From an uncultured Caproiciproducens sp. (lineage in GTDB: Bacteria > Bacillota > Clostridia > Oscillospirales > Acutalibacteraceae), in contig NZ_OY761810.1 in assembly GCF_963664915.1 (NCBI RefSeq), forward strand, positions 2,060,661-2,124,660: 64,000 nt of DNA. Reading direction: 5' to 3'. A model generated the notes under the pieces. The model was given only the letters and a program-made list of their open reading frames with translations. It was not told where the DNA came from and made no database searches. The translations under genes were made by a program, and so were the position numbers. Numbering within the stretch: the first letter of the stretch is position 1; every line of letters begins with the position of its first letter. This document shows positions 33,353 to 42,654 of the stretch, in pieces.

Positions 33353-35956
33353 ATGAATAGAAAATTTAATGTAACGGGCATGACTTGTTCAGCATGCTCA
33401 GCGAATGTAGAAAAAAGCGTTAAAAAACTGAATGGAGTGCATTCCGTGAATGTCAATCTGTTGTCAAACAATATGACAGTGGACTATGACGAGGCGGTGA
33501 CGAACGATGCCGAAGTGATCAGGGCGGTTGACAACGCAGGGTACGGCGCTTCCGTATTCTCTCGTAAAGCAACTACAAACGCAAAGAATCAACCGGCTGA
33601 AAACCCGGTTAAAATTGAATTAAAGTCGATGAAGACACGCTTGATTGTTTCTTTTGCGTTTTTAATTCCGCTTCTGTATCTTTCCATGCACCACATGCTC
33701 AGTGAATGGATTGGCCTTCCGGTACCGGACTTTATCAAGACGGCATTCCATGGGGCAGAAAACGGTGTAGTGTTTGCATTCGCGCAGTTTTTACTGCTTC
33801 TGCCGATCGCTTACGTCAACCGAAAGTACTTTCAGGTGGGCTTTAAAACCCTTGCGAAAAGATCGCCCAACATGGACTCGCTGATCGCAATTGGCTCGAC
33901 GGCCGCGATTGTTTATGGTGTATTTGCCATTTTCAGGATTGGTTACAGTTTGGGACACGGCGATATGGAGACAGCGGATCATTTTTTGATGGATCTTTAT
34001 TTTGAATCGGCAGGAACTATTTTGACGCTGATTACGCTTGGAAAGTATCTTGAAACAAGATCAAAAGGGAAAACGTCGGAAGCGATAACCAAACTGATGG
34101 ATCTGGCACCGAAAACCGCCGTTGTCATTCGGGATGAAGTTGAAGTTGAAATTCCGGTGGAAGAAGTAGTGATCGGTGATATTCTGCCGGTGCGCCCCGG
34201 TCAAAGCATTCCGGTGGACGGAACCATTGTTGAGGGAAGTTCCTCTGTTGATCAGTCCGCGCTGACCGGTGAAAGCATTCCGGTTGAAAAGCATGTTGGG
34301 GACAAGGTAATTGCCGCAACCATCAACAAAACAGGATTTTTTAAATTTGAGGCTCAAAAGGTCGGAGACGACACGACGCTCGCAAAAATCATCGAGCTGG
34401 TGGAGGATGCGAGTTCCTCAAAAGCACCGATTGCAAAGCTTGCGGATAAAATCAGCGGAATATTTGTTCCAGTGGTCATCTGCATTGCGATTATTTCCGC
34501 AGTTGCGTGGCTGCTTGCCGGACAGTCGTTTGAATTTGCGCTTTCCATCGGTATTGCTGTGCTGGTTATTTCCTGTCCATGTGCGCTGGGGCTTGCTACT
34601 CCCGTTGCCATTATGGTCGGTACGGGAAAGGGCGCCTCAAACGGTATTCTGATTAAATCAGCGGAATCACTGGAAATCGCACATACCATCAATACTGTGG
34701 TTCTTGATAAAACCGGCACCATCACCGAAGGAAAACCGAAGGTGACGGATATTATTGTTACAAAACTGATTACTGAAGAAAAACTGCTTGAAATCGCAGC
34801 TTCCATTGAAAAACCTTCGGAACATCCGCTTGCGGACGCAATTGTGGACAAAGCGGAACAATCAGGCATAGAATTAAAAGCCATAGAAAAATTTGATTCC
34901 TTTTCAGGGCAGGGTGTTGCCGCAGTTTTGGAAGGAGAGCAATACTTTGCAGGAAATCTTGCGATGATGAACAGCAGGCAGATTGATGTATCCTCCCTTC
35001 AGAGTACCTGTGATGCACTCGCCGAAGACGGGAAAACGCCGCTGTATTTTGCGCAGGGACAAAACCTGCTGGGTGTGATTGCAGTGGCGGATGTCGTGAA
35101 ACCTACGAGTTTTGAAGCCATTGAACAATTTAAAGCAATGGGTATTGACGTGGTCATGCTAACGGGCGATAATAAAAGAACAGCCGAAGCGATTCGCCGT
35201 CAGCTTCATATTGACAGAGTGGTGGCGGATGTAATGCCGCAGGATAAGGAAAGTGAAATCCGAAGGATTCAGGAAAGCGGCAAAAAGGTCGCTATGGTTG
35301 GTGACGGCATCAACGACGCTCCCGCGCTTGCGAGAGCGGATGTAGGTATTGCCATTGGAGCGGGAACGGATATTGCCATTGAATCGGCGGATATTGTGCT
35401 GATGAAAAGCGATCTGCTGGATGCTGTCACCGCAGTACAGTTGAGCAAGGCCGTTATCCGCAACATTAAGGAAAATTTGTTTTGGGCATTCTTTTACAAC
35501 AGCATTGGTATTCCGCTCGCGGCCGGCGTGTTCTTTTCACTGCTCCGCTGGAAGCTGAACCCGATGTTCGGTGCGGCGGCTATGAGCCTAAGCTCCGTAT
35601 GCGTGGTTTCCAATGCTTTGAGGCTGAAACTGTTTAAGCCGCACAGATTATCCGTAAATCGCAAACAAAGTAGAATTGAAATTGAAACTCAAACAGAAAC
35701 AGAAACAGAAGGAGATCAATCTGAAATGAAAAAAATCATTACAATCAAAGGTATGAGCTGTGAGCACTGTCAGGCAAGAGTGGAAAAGGCGCTGAATGCC
35801 ATAGAAGGCGTTGAAGCAAAGGTCGATCTGAAAAAAAATAACGCTACAGTCTCTTTGAAAACAGAGGTTTCCGACGAAGTCCTGAAAAATGCTGTGAATG
35901 AGGCCGGGTACGAAGCGGTTTCAGTCGAAGAAAAAAAGAGTCTGTTCGGTAAATAA
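33353..35956 (+). CDS. copA: Copper-exporting P-type ATPase with C-terminal CopZ-like domain
   Basis: The 867-residue protein starts with a heavy-metal-associated domain ([14 protein letters not shown], residues ~8-20). Eight membrane helices carry the CPC metal site (C408-P-C410). The phosphorylation motif DKTGT is at D452, followed by GDGINDAPA. It pumps Cu(I) out of the cell using ATP. Unusually, after the last helices and a Thr/Glu-rich linker ([13 protein letters not shown]) a second metal domain closes the protein ([15 protein letters not shown], residues ~792-867). It looks like a CopZ chaperone gene fused in frame. An internal ATG at 35726 with GGAG at 35711-35714 could still yield free CopZ. 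Confidence 0.95.
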   Translation: MNRKFNVTGMTCSACSANVEKSVKKLNGVHSVNVNLLSNNMTVDYDEAVTNDAEVIRAVDNAGYGASVFSRKATTNAKNQPAENPVKIELKSMKTRLIVSFAFLIPLLYLSMHHMLSEWIGLPVPDFIKTAFHGAENGVVFAFAQFLLLLPIAYVNRKYFQVGFKTLAKRSPNMDSLIAIGSTAAIVYGVFAIFRIGYSLGHGDMETADHFLMDLYFESAGTILTLITLGKYLETRSKGKTSEAITKLMDLAPKTAVVIRDEVEVEIPVEEVVIGDILPVRPGQSIPVDGTIVEGSSSVDQSALTGESIPVEKHVGDKVIAATINKTGFFKFEAQKVGDDTTLAKIIELVEDASSSKAPIAKLADKISGIFVPVVICIAIISAVAWLLAGQSFEFALSIGIAVLVISCPCALGLATPVAIMVGTGKGASNGILIKSAESLEIAHTINTVVLDKTGTITEGKPKVTDIIVTKLITEEKLLEIAASIEKPSEHPLADAIVDKAEQSGIELKAIEKFDSFSGQGVAAVLEGEQYFAGNLAMMNSRQIDVSSLQSTCDALAEDGKTPLYFAQGQNLLGVIAVADVVKPTSFEAIEQFKAMGIDVVMLTGDNKRTAEAIRRQLHIDRVVADVMPQDKESEIRRIQESGKKVAMVGDGINDAPALARADVGIAIGAGTDIAIESADIVLMKSDLLDAVTAVQLSKAVIRNIKENLFWAFFYNSIGIPLAAGVFFSLLRWKLNPMFGAAAMSLSSVCVVSNALRLKLFKPHRLSVNRKQSRIEIETQTETETEGDQSEMKKIITIKGMSCEHCQARVEKALNAIEGVEAKVDLKKNNATVSLKTEVSDEVLKNAVNEAGYEAVSVEEKKSLFGK

Positions 35957-35976
35957 TTCTACCATGGAGGACTGAG

Positions 35977-36240
35977 ATGAAAGCAGATAAAGAAAAAATA
36001 ACCCGGCTGCTGAAAACCGCGCGGGGCCAGCTTGACGGACTTTTAAAGATGGTGGAAGAGGACCGTTACTGCATTGATATTTCCAATCAGCTGATGGCCA
36101 CACAGGCAATCCTCAAAAAAGCTAATATTGAAATTATTCATGCGCATCTTGGCAGCTGTGTGAAAGAGGCATTTGAAGAGGGCAATGCGGAGGAAAAAAT
36201 CGATGAAATACTGGCTGTGATGGATAAGCTTTCGAAATAA
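35977..36240 (+). CDS. csoR: Copper-sensing repressor CsoR
   Basis: The 87-residue all-helical protein has the Cu(I) ligands C32, H57 and C61 in the CsoR spacing (25 and 4 residues apart). The TARGQLDGLLKMVEEDRYC segment is typical. Copper binding releases it from DNA. It follows copA by 20 bases with a GGAGG site. It probably represses the copA-csoR operon through the inverted repeat at 33321-33339. Confidence 0.93.
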   Translation: MKADKEKITRLLKTARGQLDGLLKMVEEDRYCIDISNQLMATQAILKKANIEIIHAHLGSCVKEAFEEGNAEEKIDEILAVMDKLSK

Positions 36241-36275
36241 CGGTCCTTCGGGAGTTGACCGCATATAAAAATAAA

Positions 36276-36307
36276 AAAAGCCTTCATGAAAATGAGGGCT
36301 TTTCTTT
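36276..36307 (+). terminator. Intrinsic terminator of copA-csoR
   Basis: A 12-bp stem (36276-36287 with 36292-36303) with a GAAA loop and one G-U pair is followed by a T-rich tail (TTTCTTTATA). Confidence 0.85.
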
Positions 36308-36359
36308 ATATTGTAATAAAATTTGAAAAAAGAAGAATCATAGATGATTATGGATAATA

Positions 36360-36388
36360 TTGACAAATTATGAGATTTGAAATATAAT
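36360..36388 (+). promoter_or_regulatory. Perfect sigma-A promoter of the chemoreceptor gene
   Basis: TTGACA (36360-36365), exactly 17 bases, TATAAT (36383-36388). The leader to the ATG at 36483 is about 88 bases. Confidence 0.88.
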
Positions 36389-36482
36389 CACTGTGTGTAA
36401 AAGCAACATGGAGAGTTTAAGTAAAGAAGTAAAATTTTATCAGTTTTGAACTGAATTTTTTAATTGCTGAGGCGGTAGAAAA

Positions 36483-38369
36483 ATGAATTTTACATCTAAG
36501 AAGTCTGTCCTAATTTCTGCAATCGCAATCCTTCTTCTTCAGCTAGCCGGGTTTCTGTTCAATTTCCACGGGCTGACCGGTTTTCTCTATTTTGCAATCG
36601 GGAGCATTCTGATTCTGTTTGCTGCCGATGCCCTGTTTGGAAAGTCTGACGGCAGTTCACAGCCCGCCGCTCAAAAATCATTTGGGAAGGAAGAACTGGG
36701 CGAGCAGCTGTTTCAAGTTGCGGAAACCATGGGATTTGACTCCCAGCAACTGATTTGGCTTTCAAAAGACAATATGAAAACTTTTGAAAAACTTGCGAAA
36801 ATTTCTTATGAGATTGAGAAGTTCAGCGAACAGAATGCAGCCAGTTCGGAAGAAATTAATGCCAGCATTAATGAACTTGCCGGAGCGTGCAACAATTTGA
36901 ATTCCGGCGTCATAAAAATTGAAGATCATTCAAAAACCTCAATAGAGATGCTGGATAAAAATGAGCAGACCATCAGAAGCATCGGCAGCTTTATCCTTGA
37001 TCTTACGTCGGTTATTAAAGTTGCCTCCGACAGTAATATCGAGCTTCAGCAGTCCTCCAACAAGATTAATGAAATTGTCGATTATATCAGAAAAATTTCA
37101 AGCCAGACCAATCTTCTGGCTTTAAATGCCGCAATAGAAGCCGCGAGGGCGGGGGAAGCCGGCAGGGGCTTTTCTGTTGTCGCCGGCGAAATCAGAAGAC
37201 TTGCCGTACAGACGGATGATGCGATTTCCGTCATTGAAGGCGTGGTAAAAAATATTGTCGATAAGATACAAACGTCCAACACGGCTATGACCGAAATCGG
37301 CGATAAAATGAAAAATGTTGACGGCATTGTAAGCGAGTCTTCACAGATTATTCAGGAAATCAGCTCCATTCTGAAGGATGTTCAGAATGCCATATCGGGA
37401 TTGACCGATGAATCGCTTACGCAAAAAAATACGGCGGCAGAAATTGAAAAGGCTGTAGAAAATGTCGCAACAGCGGTACAGAAAACCCATGATGTCTCTT
37501 GCTCTGCCATACAAATGGTGGATGTGCAGCAAAAGAAAAATGAAACGATTCTTTCCTTCTGCAACAAAATCGGTGAGACGGCCGAAATGCTGCAAAAAGA
37601 CGCAATGTATTTTAAAAAGGACGATGAAATTATATTTGGCGTGAATCCTTTTGTCGAGCCTGACCGCATCAGAAAGACCTATGTGCCGATTCTGGAGCGT
37701 GTATGCTCCAGCGTTGGGCTGAAATGCCGCACCCTGATTGTTAGGAGTTATGATGCGCTGAGTGAAAGTGTAGATAAGGGAATTATTGATATCGGATGGT
37801 TTTCACCGTTTGCGTATGTCAGCGCGCATGAAATATGCGGAGCGAATGTTCTGGTAACGCCGAAGGTTCAGGGACGCTGTTCTTATAATGGATATATTGT
37901 TGCCCGCAAGGACGGCAGAGTCCATTCCATCAATGACTTAAAAGGTAAATCATTTGCATATGTTGATGAGAAAAGCGCGTCAGGCTATTTGTATGCCCGG
38001 GACATGATGAAACAGAATCATATGGATCCCGACTCCATGTTTGAAAAGGTTGTGTTTTTAGGCAACCATAACAATGTAGTCAACGCTGTCCTTGCGGGAG
38101 AGGTGGACGCGGGCGCAACTTATGACGAGGTTTACAATCAGGCGCGCACCGACGGACTTTTTACAGATCAGCTGATTATTGTTGCCCGTACGGAAGAAAT
38201 ACCGAAGGATGCGCTGGCTGCCAGAAAAGATATGTCTGCGGCGCTCATGGAAAAACTGAGCGCGGCCTTTGTGGAGTTCAATGATTACAAGGGAATTGAT
38301 ACAACTGTTCAAGGTTTTGTTAAAAATGAAGATAAGGCGTACGATATTATCAGACGGCTTAATCATTAA
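36483..38369 (+). CDS. Methyl-accepting chemotaxis protein with C-terminal PhnD-like binding domain
   Basis: The 628-residue protein begins with two closely spaced membrane helices (~8-27 and ~33-50), leaving almost no outside loop. The MCP signalling domain (~100-370) has the conserved hairpin tip ISSQTNLLALNAAIEAARAG and continues to FSVVAGEIRRLA. From ~380 to 625 follows a phosphate/phosphonate-binding (PhnD, PBP type 2) domain: FGVNPFVEPDRIR, SPFAYVSAHE, LKGKSFAYVDEKSASGY, and AGATYDEVYN. By topology this domain would lie in the cytoplasm, so it may sense an internal ligand. The family roles are clear but the ligand is unknown. It is monocistronic behind a perfect promoter. Confidence 0.9.
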   Translation: MNFTSKKSVLISAIAILLLQLAGFLFNFHGLTGFLYFAIGSILILFAADALFGKSDGSSQPAAQKSFGKEELGEQLFQVAETMGFDSQQLIWLSKDNMKTFEKLAKISYEIEKFSEQNAASSEEINASINELAGACNNLNSGVIKIEDHSKTSIEMLDKNEQTIRSIGSFILDLTSVIKVASDSNIELQQSSNKINEIVDYIRKISSQTNLLALNAAIEAARAGEAGRGFSVVAGEIRRLAVQTDDAISVIEGVVKNIVDKIQTSNTAMTEIGDKMKNVDGIVSESSQIIQEISSILKDVQNAISGLTDESLTQKNTAAEIEKAVENVATAVQKTHDVSCSAIQMVDVQQKKNETILSFCNKIGETAEMLQKDAMYFKKDDEIIFGVNPFVEPDRIRKTYVPILERVCSSVGLKCRTLIVRSYDALSESVDKGIIDIGWFSPFAYVSAHEICGANVLVTPKVQGRCSYNGYIVARKDGRVHSINDLKGKSFAYVDEKSASGYLYARDMMKQNHMDPDSMFEKVVFLGNHNNVVNAVLAGEVDAGATYDEVYNQARTDGLFTDQLIIVARTEEIPKDALAARKDMSAALMEKLSAAFVEFNDYKGIDTTVQGFVKNEDKAYDIIRRLNH

Positions 38370-38465
38370 ATTTTTCAATATAATAAATTTCCAATATTTT
38401 CAATAGTTTACATAATTTTCAGTATTGTCTTCTTTGTCGGTTGGTGTTACGATAAGTGCAAGAAA

Positions 38466-38481
38466 GTTACAAACATGTAAC
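38466..38481. repeat. GTTAC-N6-GTAAC inverted repeat upstream of the CAP gene
   Basis: GTTACAAACATGTAAC is an inverted repeat with 5-bp arms, 37 bases before the CAP-protein start. A further GTTAC occurs at 38446-38450. It could be a regulator site or chance. Confidence 0.3.
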
Positions 38482-38517
38482 CTTTCAAAATCGAGAAGCA
38501 TGAAAAGGAGATCATAC

Positions 38518-39492
38518 ATGAAAACGAAAATACTTGCATTAATCGCTTGTGTGCTTATGTCAGGTACGGCCGGTGCAATAGTGAACAGCGGCAATACAGC
38601 GGCCACACCGGATGAAAGCACCACTACAAGTACCGTTTCTGTCGATTCTCAGACAGCATCCACTCAAGCAGAAGCCGGTACCGTTCAAGTAACCAGCGCA
38701 GCACCGGCGGCAAACACACAGGAAATAAGCAGCAATACTGTTGCCGATATTGTTAAGTCCAACACTTCCAGCGTTTGTCCGAAAACTTCAGCTTCCAATG
38801 GAACAGTTGCAGGAACAAACACTACGAACTGCAAAGTTGGCAGCAATTGCAGCAGCAGCCCGATTTGCAGCGACGGCAACGGCTGCACAAACAAATCCAA
38901 TTGTACGGCGGGCACAAGCTGCACAGTCAAATCGAATTGTCTGACTTCCGTGAATTCCGCAAACGGAACCAAGTACCAAATTACGATTGGCGGCAAAACA
39001 TATTCCTGCCCCAATACAAGCTCAAGCTCTAATACAGCTTCCAAACCAACTTCAAGTTCAAGCTCTCAGGGTAGTACCTCAAGTACGCCTGCTTCCACAG
39101 GCGGCAGCTATTCGTCTTTCCAGGATCAGGTTGTCCAGCTTGTCAATCAGGAAAGAGCCGCGAATGGATTGAAAGCGCTTACGGTTAATTCGTCTCTGAC
39201 GAAAACTGCAACCTTAAAGTCGGAGGATATGGCCAAACTGAACTATTTTGATCATCAGTCCCCCACATACGGTTCTCCGTTTGATATGATGAAGCAATAT
39301 GGAATCAGCTACAGGTCTGCCGGAGAAAATATCGCAATGGGACAGACAACTCCGCAGCAGGTCATGCAGGGTTGGATGAATTCATCGGGACACAGAGCGA
39401 ATATCCTGAATTCTTCCTTTACACAAATCGGTGTTGGCATTGCCAAAAACGCACAGGGTCAGTACATTTGGACCCAACAGTTTATTGGCTAG
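38518..39492 (+). CDS. Secreted CAP-domain (SCP/YkwD-like) protein with six-residue cysteine repeat
   Basis: ATG 38518 follows AAAAGGAGAT and gives 324 residues. An upstream frame from 38425 lacks a site and has no signal peptide. It starts with a Sec signal peptide (KTKILALIACVLMSGTAGA) and a Ser/Thr-rich stretch. Residues 105-141 follow, in which seven cysteines recur every six residues exactly (C105, 111, 117, 123, 129, 135, 141). A Ser/Thr linker leads to the CAP domain (~205-324): VNQERAANGL, FDHQSPTYGSPFDMM, AGENIAMG and SGHRANILNSSFTQIGVG. CAP proteins of spore formers are secreted or coat-associated. Function here is unknown. Confidence 0.88.
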   Translation: MKTKILALIACVLMSGTAGAIVNSGNTAATPDESTTTSTVSVDSQTASTQAEAGTVQVTSAAPAANTQEISSNTVADIVKSNTSSVCPKTSASNGTVAGTNTTNCKVGSNCSSSPICSDGNGCTNKSNCTAGTSCTVKSNCLTSVNSANGTKYQITIGGKTYSCPNTSSSSNTASKPTSSSSSQGSTSSTPASTGGSYSSFQDQVVQLVNQERAANGLKALTVNSSLTKTATLKSEDMAKLNYFDHQSPTYGSPFDMMKQYGISYRSAGENIAMGQTTPQQVMQGWMNSSGHRANILNSSFTQIGVGIAKNAQGQYIWTQQFIG

Positions 39493-39527
39493 ACTGATTT
39501 ATTTACTTTCATAAAAATTATCTTTGT

Positions 39528-39561
39528 AAGAAGGCTGTCGGAAATCGGCAGCCTTCTTTTT
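39528..39561 (+). terminator. Intrinsic terminator of the CAP-protein gene
   Basis: A 13-bp stem (39528-39540 with 39546-39558) with one G-U pair and a T run (39557-39561). Confidence 0.85.
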
Positions 39562-39692
39562 GTGCTGCAATTGAAAAGGATAAAAAGTGTTGACACAAGA
39601 TAGGGGGCATCGTCATAAAGTGTTTACTGGAGGCCTGGACAACAACCCAAAATGGATTGCTGCAAAAGGCTTCGCACACGGGAGGAATAGAT

Positions 39693-39980
39693 ATGAATAA
39701 TTTTTTCACATGGGAAACGCTGGCGACCTTTACTGGATGCGTTGCAGCAACAGCGCTTATTACGCAATTCATAAAGAGCGCATCGTTCCTAAAGGACATT
39801 GCGACACAATGGGTGTCATATTTCATTGCAGTGGTACTTTTGCTGGGAGCGACGTATTTTACCGGCGCACTGACGTGGGCCACCGGTGCAATAATACCCT
39901 TTAACGCAGTGATTATTGCACTGAGTGCAAACGGCGCTTATTCTGCAATACTAAGGGTAACCGGAACCAAAGAATATTAA
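39693..39980 (+). CDS. Small holin-like membrane protein
   Basis: ATG 39693 has GGGAGGAA at 39680-39687 and gives 95 residues. It opens with FFTWETLATFTG, then three hydrophobic segments (TALITQFIK, VSYFIAVVLLLGATYF, AVIIALSANGAYSAI). Such proteins are common beside phage lysis genes in Clostridia, but no other phage gene is intact here. A holin-like role is a guess from size and shape. Confidence 0.6.
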   Translation: MNNFFTWETLATFTGCVAATALITQFIKSASFLKDIATQWVSYFIAVVLLLGATYFTGALTWATGAIIPFNAVIIALSANGAYSAILRVTGTKEY

Positions 39981-40220
39981 GTAAACGTGATAACGTCCAA
40001 TAGCTAGACGGAATGCCCTCTCTGGTATTTTTTTATCAGGAGGGCATACGGTCTATTTCAACATTAGGACATAAATGGGATTATACGCCGGACAGCTATC
40101 GAACTGTAGTAAATGTATCTGAAGCCGCATATAGTAAAAACGGGTTCTAGGTGACTGTCTGGTCACAGGCACAGTGGATGTTGAAGGGGTCAATAAGCTT
40201 TGGAAGGTGGGTGAAACACC
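39981..40220. other. Intergenic region before the CDP-glucose dehydratase gene
   Basis: A hairpin (about 40013-40024 with 40036-40047, T-rich loop) probably ends the holin-like transcript. A 45-codon frame (40013-40150) has no ribosome site. No gene is supported. Confidence 0.45.
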
Positions 40221-41342
40221 ATGGAAACTTTGGAAATAGATTTCAAAAAAATGTTCGGGGGCTTTTACCGGGGAAAAAATGTGCTGGTGACAGGGCATAC
40301 AGGCTTTAAAGGTTCTTGGCTTTCCCTGTGGCTGTACCTGATGGGCGCGAGGGTGATCGGTTATGCGCTTGATCCCGCAACTGACCGGGATAATTTTGTT
40401 CTGTGCGGACTAAGGCACAGAATGATGGATATTCGCGGAGACATTCGTGATGATGCAAGGCTCAAACAGGTTTTTAGCTTATACGAGCCTGAAATCGTGT
40501 TCCATCTCGCCGCCCAGCCCATTGTCCGCCGTTCCTATGAAATCCCTGATGAAACCTTTGAAACCAATGTGATGGGAACCGTGCGGGTGCTTGAAAATAT
40601 TCGTCTTTCCGGTACGGTGAAAACAGGTGTGATTGTCACGTCCGACAAATGCTACGATAACAAAGAGCAGTTTTGGGGATATCGGGAAGGGGATATGCTT
40701 GGCGGATACGATCCGTACAGCGCCAGCAAAAGCTGTGCGGAAATTGTCACGGCTTCCTACCGGAATTCCTTTTATAACGCCCGTTCGGGAAAATATCCCG
40801 GAAAATGTGTGTCATCCGTCCGTGCGGGCAACGTGGTCGGAGGAGGAGATTGGTCCGAATGCAGGTTGATACCGGACAGTATCCGCGCCCTGCAATCTCA
40901 GAATCCGATAGAAATCAGGAATCCTGATTCCGTTCGCCCCTGGCAGCATGTTCTGGAACCGCTGTACGGCTATCTTTTGCTGGCATATAAAATGGCAGAA
41001 GAAGGCTCCCAATATGCCGGCGCTTGGAATTTCGGCCCTGATTTTGATTCGATTGTTCCCGTCAGCAGGGTGGCTGACATGCTTGTATCGCTCTGGGGAA
41101 GCGGGAAATGGGTGGACTGCGCTGAACAGCCGACCTTGCACGAAGCCGCTTTATTGAGTCTTGACTGTACAAAAGCAAAAACGTTTCTGGGATGGAAACC
41201 CCGCATGGACTTGCAAAAAGCATTGGAATATACCGTGGAGTGGTATCAAAAATTCCGCAGTGAGGATGTTTATCACCTTTGCAGAAGGCAGATTTCCGCT
41301 TATTGCGCGGCATGCATGTCCGCAGAGGAAAGTTTGGATTGA
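40221..41342 (+). CDS. rfbG: CDP-glucose 4,6-dehydratase
   Basis: The 373-residue short-chain dehydrogenase/reductase has the NAD motif VLVTGHTGFKGSW, as in RfbG. It also has the typical DKCYDNKEQFWGYREGD block and the active-site Y-x3-K in YSASKS. It removes water from CDP-glucose, the first committed step to CDP-linked 3,6-dideoxy sugars. The usual partners (CDP-glucose pyrophosphorylase rfbF, dehydrase rfbH) are not beside it. A ribosome site GGAAGGTGGG is upstream. Confidence 0.92.
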   Translation: METLEIDFKKMFGGFYRGKNVLVTGHTGFKGSWLSLWLYLMGARVIGYALDPATDRDNFVLCGLRHRMMDIRGDIRDDARLKQVFSLYEPEIVFHLAAQPIVRRSYEIPDETFETNVMGTVRVLENIRLSGTVKTGVIVTSDKCYDNKEQFWGYREGDMLGGYDPYSASKSCAEIVTASYRNSFYNARSGKYPGKCVSSVRAGNVVGGGDWSECRLIPDSIRALQSQNPIEIRNPDSVRPWQHVLEPLYGYLLLAYKMAEEGSQYAGAWNFGPDFDSIVPVSRVADMLVSLWGSGKWVDCAEQPTLHEAALLSLDCTKAKTFLGWKPRMDLQKALEYTVEWYQKFRSEDVYHLCRRQISAYCAACMSAEESLD

Positions 41343-41356
41343 TAGCGAAAAAGGCA

Positions 41357-41393
41357 GAGGTCCGAAAAGCAGTGTTGCTTTTCGGACCTCTTT
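41357..41393. terminator. Bidirectional terminator between rfbG and the holin-family gene
   Basis: A perfect 15-bp stem (41357-41371 with 41376-41390) with GTGT loop between convergent genes. Confidence 0.82.
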
Positions 41394-41422
41394 CATAAAA
41401 TTTTTCACGAAATTATCTCTCG

Positions 41423-41797
41423 CTACATGACCCTGACGGGAAATATTGCATCAAGTACGCCAATTACCAGTGCGCCAAGGATGGCGCCTATAATGGAAAC
41501 GCTCATGCCGGGAACCAAAAACTGCGCGACGTAGATAATGATTGCGGATATAAAAAATCCTTTCAATCCTTTTCCAAATGGAGCCGCGTCAATTTTCATC
41601 ATTCTTTCCACCAAATAGTCAAGAAAGCTGATTACCACTGCCGCCAGCATAAAAGACCATAATCCGTTGATGGAAAAGCCCGGAGTTAAAAATGATACGA
41701 TTGCAAGAATGACTGCTATAATGACGAGTCTGCCAAACCAACGAAGCAATTCAGAACCTGTTGAATGCTCGGTTTCCATATGACCTTCATGTGTCAT
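41423..41797 (-). CDS. Phage-holin-family (superfamily IV) membrane protein
   Basis: The 124-residue protein has four membrane helices and resembles the 4-TM phage holin superfamily IV (PF04020-like), e.g. LRWFGRLVIIAVILAIVSFLTPGF and late GALVIGVLDAIFPV. Non-phage homologues are common in Clostridia with unknown function. The N-terminus is histidine- and glutamate-rich (MTHEGHMETEHST). Confidence 0.72.
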   Translation of the reverse strand: MTHEGHMETEHSTGSELLRWFGRLVIIAVILAIVSFLTPGFSINGLWSFMLAAVVISFLDYLVERMMKIDAAPFGKGLKGFFISAIIIYVAQFLVPGMSVSIIGAILGALVIGVLDAIFPVRVM

Positions 41798-42009
41798 TCA
41801 ATTCATTCCTCCTATGCCGCACGCAAAATAGATTCGGTACGGACAATTATAGTTTTATCTAAATACTGCCGTGATATCCTTTTTTGTCACTGACAGTTAT
41901 TGTAAAAAATTTAGATTCATCATTAGCGTGACTTGTAGGTGTATTAATCTGAAATCACACATTTACGCCGCCGACATAATTATGGTATAAATAACTTTTT
42001 GGTGGGTGA

Positions 42010-42627
42010 ATGAATGTGTACCTGATATCCGTATTATTATTTGCGCTGTCGGCTAACCTTGACAATTTTACCGTGGCGATTACATTCGGAATGAGAAAAA
42101 TAAAATTTAAATTCTTTATTAATTTTTTGATTGCCGTAATCACAGGTGTCGGCACTTTTTTTTCTATGTCAATCGGTCGAATAATCGGCCATTTTTTTTC
42201 TGTATCGGTATCCAACATGATCGGCAGTATAATACTGATTGCCATCGGGATCTGGTTCCTAAAGGATTTCTTTAAAAAGCCAAAAGAAAAGCGGGAGCGT
42301 CGGCAAAAAGAAAAAGTGAACCTCAATGATATGCTGAAAGATCCTGGGAAAGCGGATTTAGACCGTTCAGGCACAATTGATGTAGGCGAATCTGCGATTC
42401 TTGCCCTTGCATTGACAATCAATAATTTCGGCATGGGAGTGGGCGCAAGCATATCGGGGCTGAACATATGCGCCACAACTATTTTCACCTTTATAATCAG
42501 TATGTTTTCTATTACATTAGGCTACCATATCGGAAAAAGCTGTATTCCACAGTCACTCTGCAAATTTGTGCCGTTGATATCGGGCGGAATCGTAATCGCG
42601 CTCGGACTTTTTGAAATGCTGGTCTGA
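42010..42627 (+). CDS. ytaF: Sporulation membrane protein YtaF (MntP-like)
   Basis: The 205-residue protein has about six helices in two related halves (LSANLDNFTVAITFGMRK and LALTINNFGMGVGASISG), as in the MntP/YtaF family. The central loop contains a perfect EF-hand-like calcium loop (DLDRSGTIDVGE). YtaF is a membrane protein linked to sporulation whose transport substrate is not established. It is a single-gene unit, convergent with the cis-prenyltransferase gene. Confidence 0.85.
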   Translation: MNVYLISVLLFALSANLDNFTVAITFGMRKIKFKFFINFLIAVITGVGTFFSMSIGRIIGHFFSVSVSNMIGSIILIAIGIWFLKDFFKKPKEKRERRQKEKVNLNDMLKDPGKADLDRSGTIDVGESAILALALTINNFGMGVGASISGLNICATTIFTFIISMFSITLGYHIGKSCIPQSLCKFVPLISGGIVIALGLFEMLV

Positions 42628-42654
42628 CGGCTTGTGATTTTGCCGAACTGTTTC

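Noticed and set aside
40013-40150. A 45-codon frame before rfbG
   Set aside because: No ribosome site, it overlaps the hairpin after the holin-like gene, and no domain is recognised.
39657-41797. Possible prophage remnant from two holin-like genes
   Set aside because: Both types occur widely outside phages, and no integrase, capsid, terminase or lysin gene is present.
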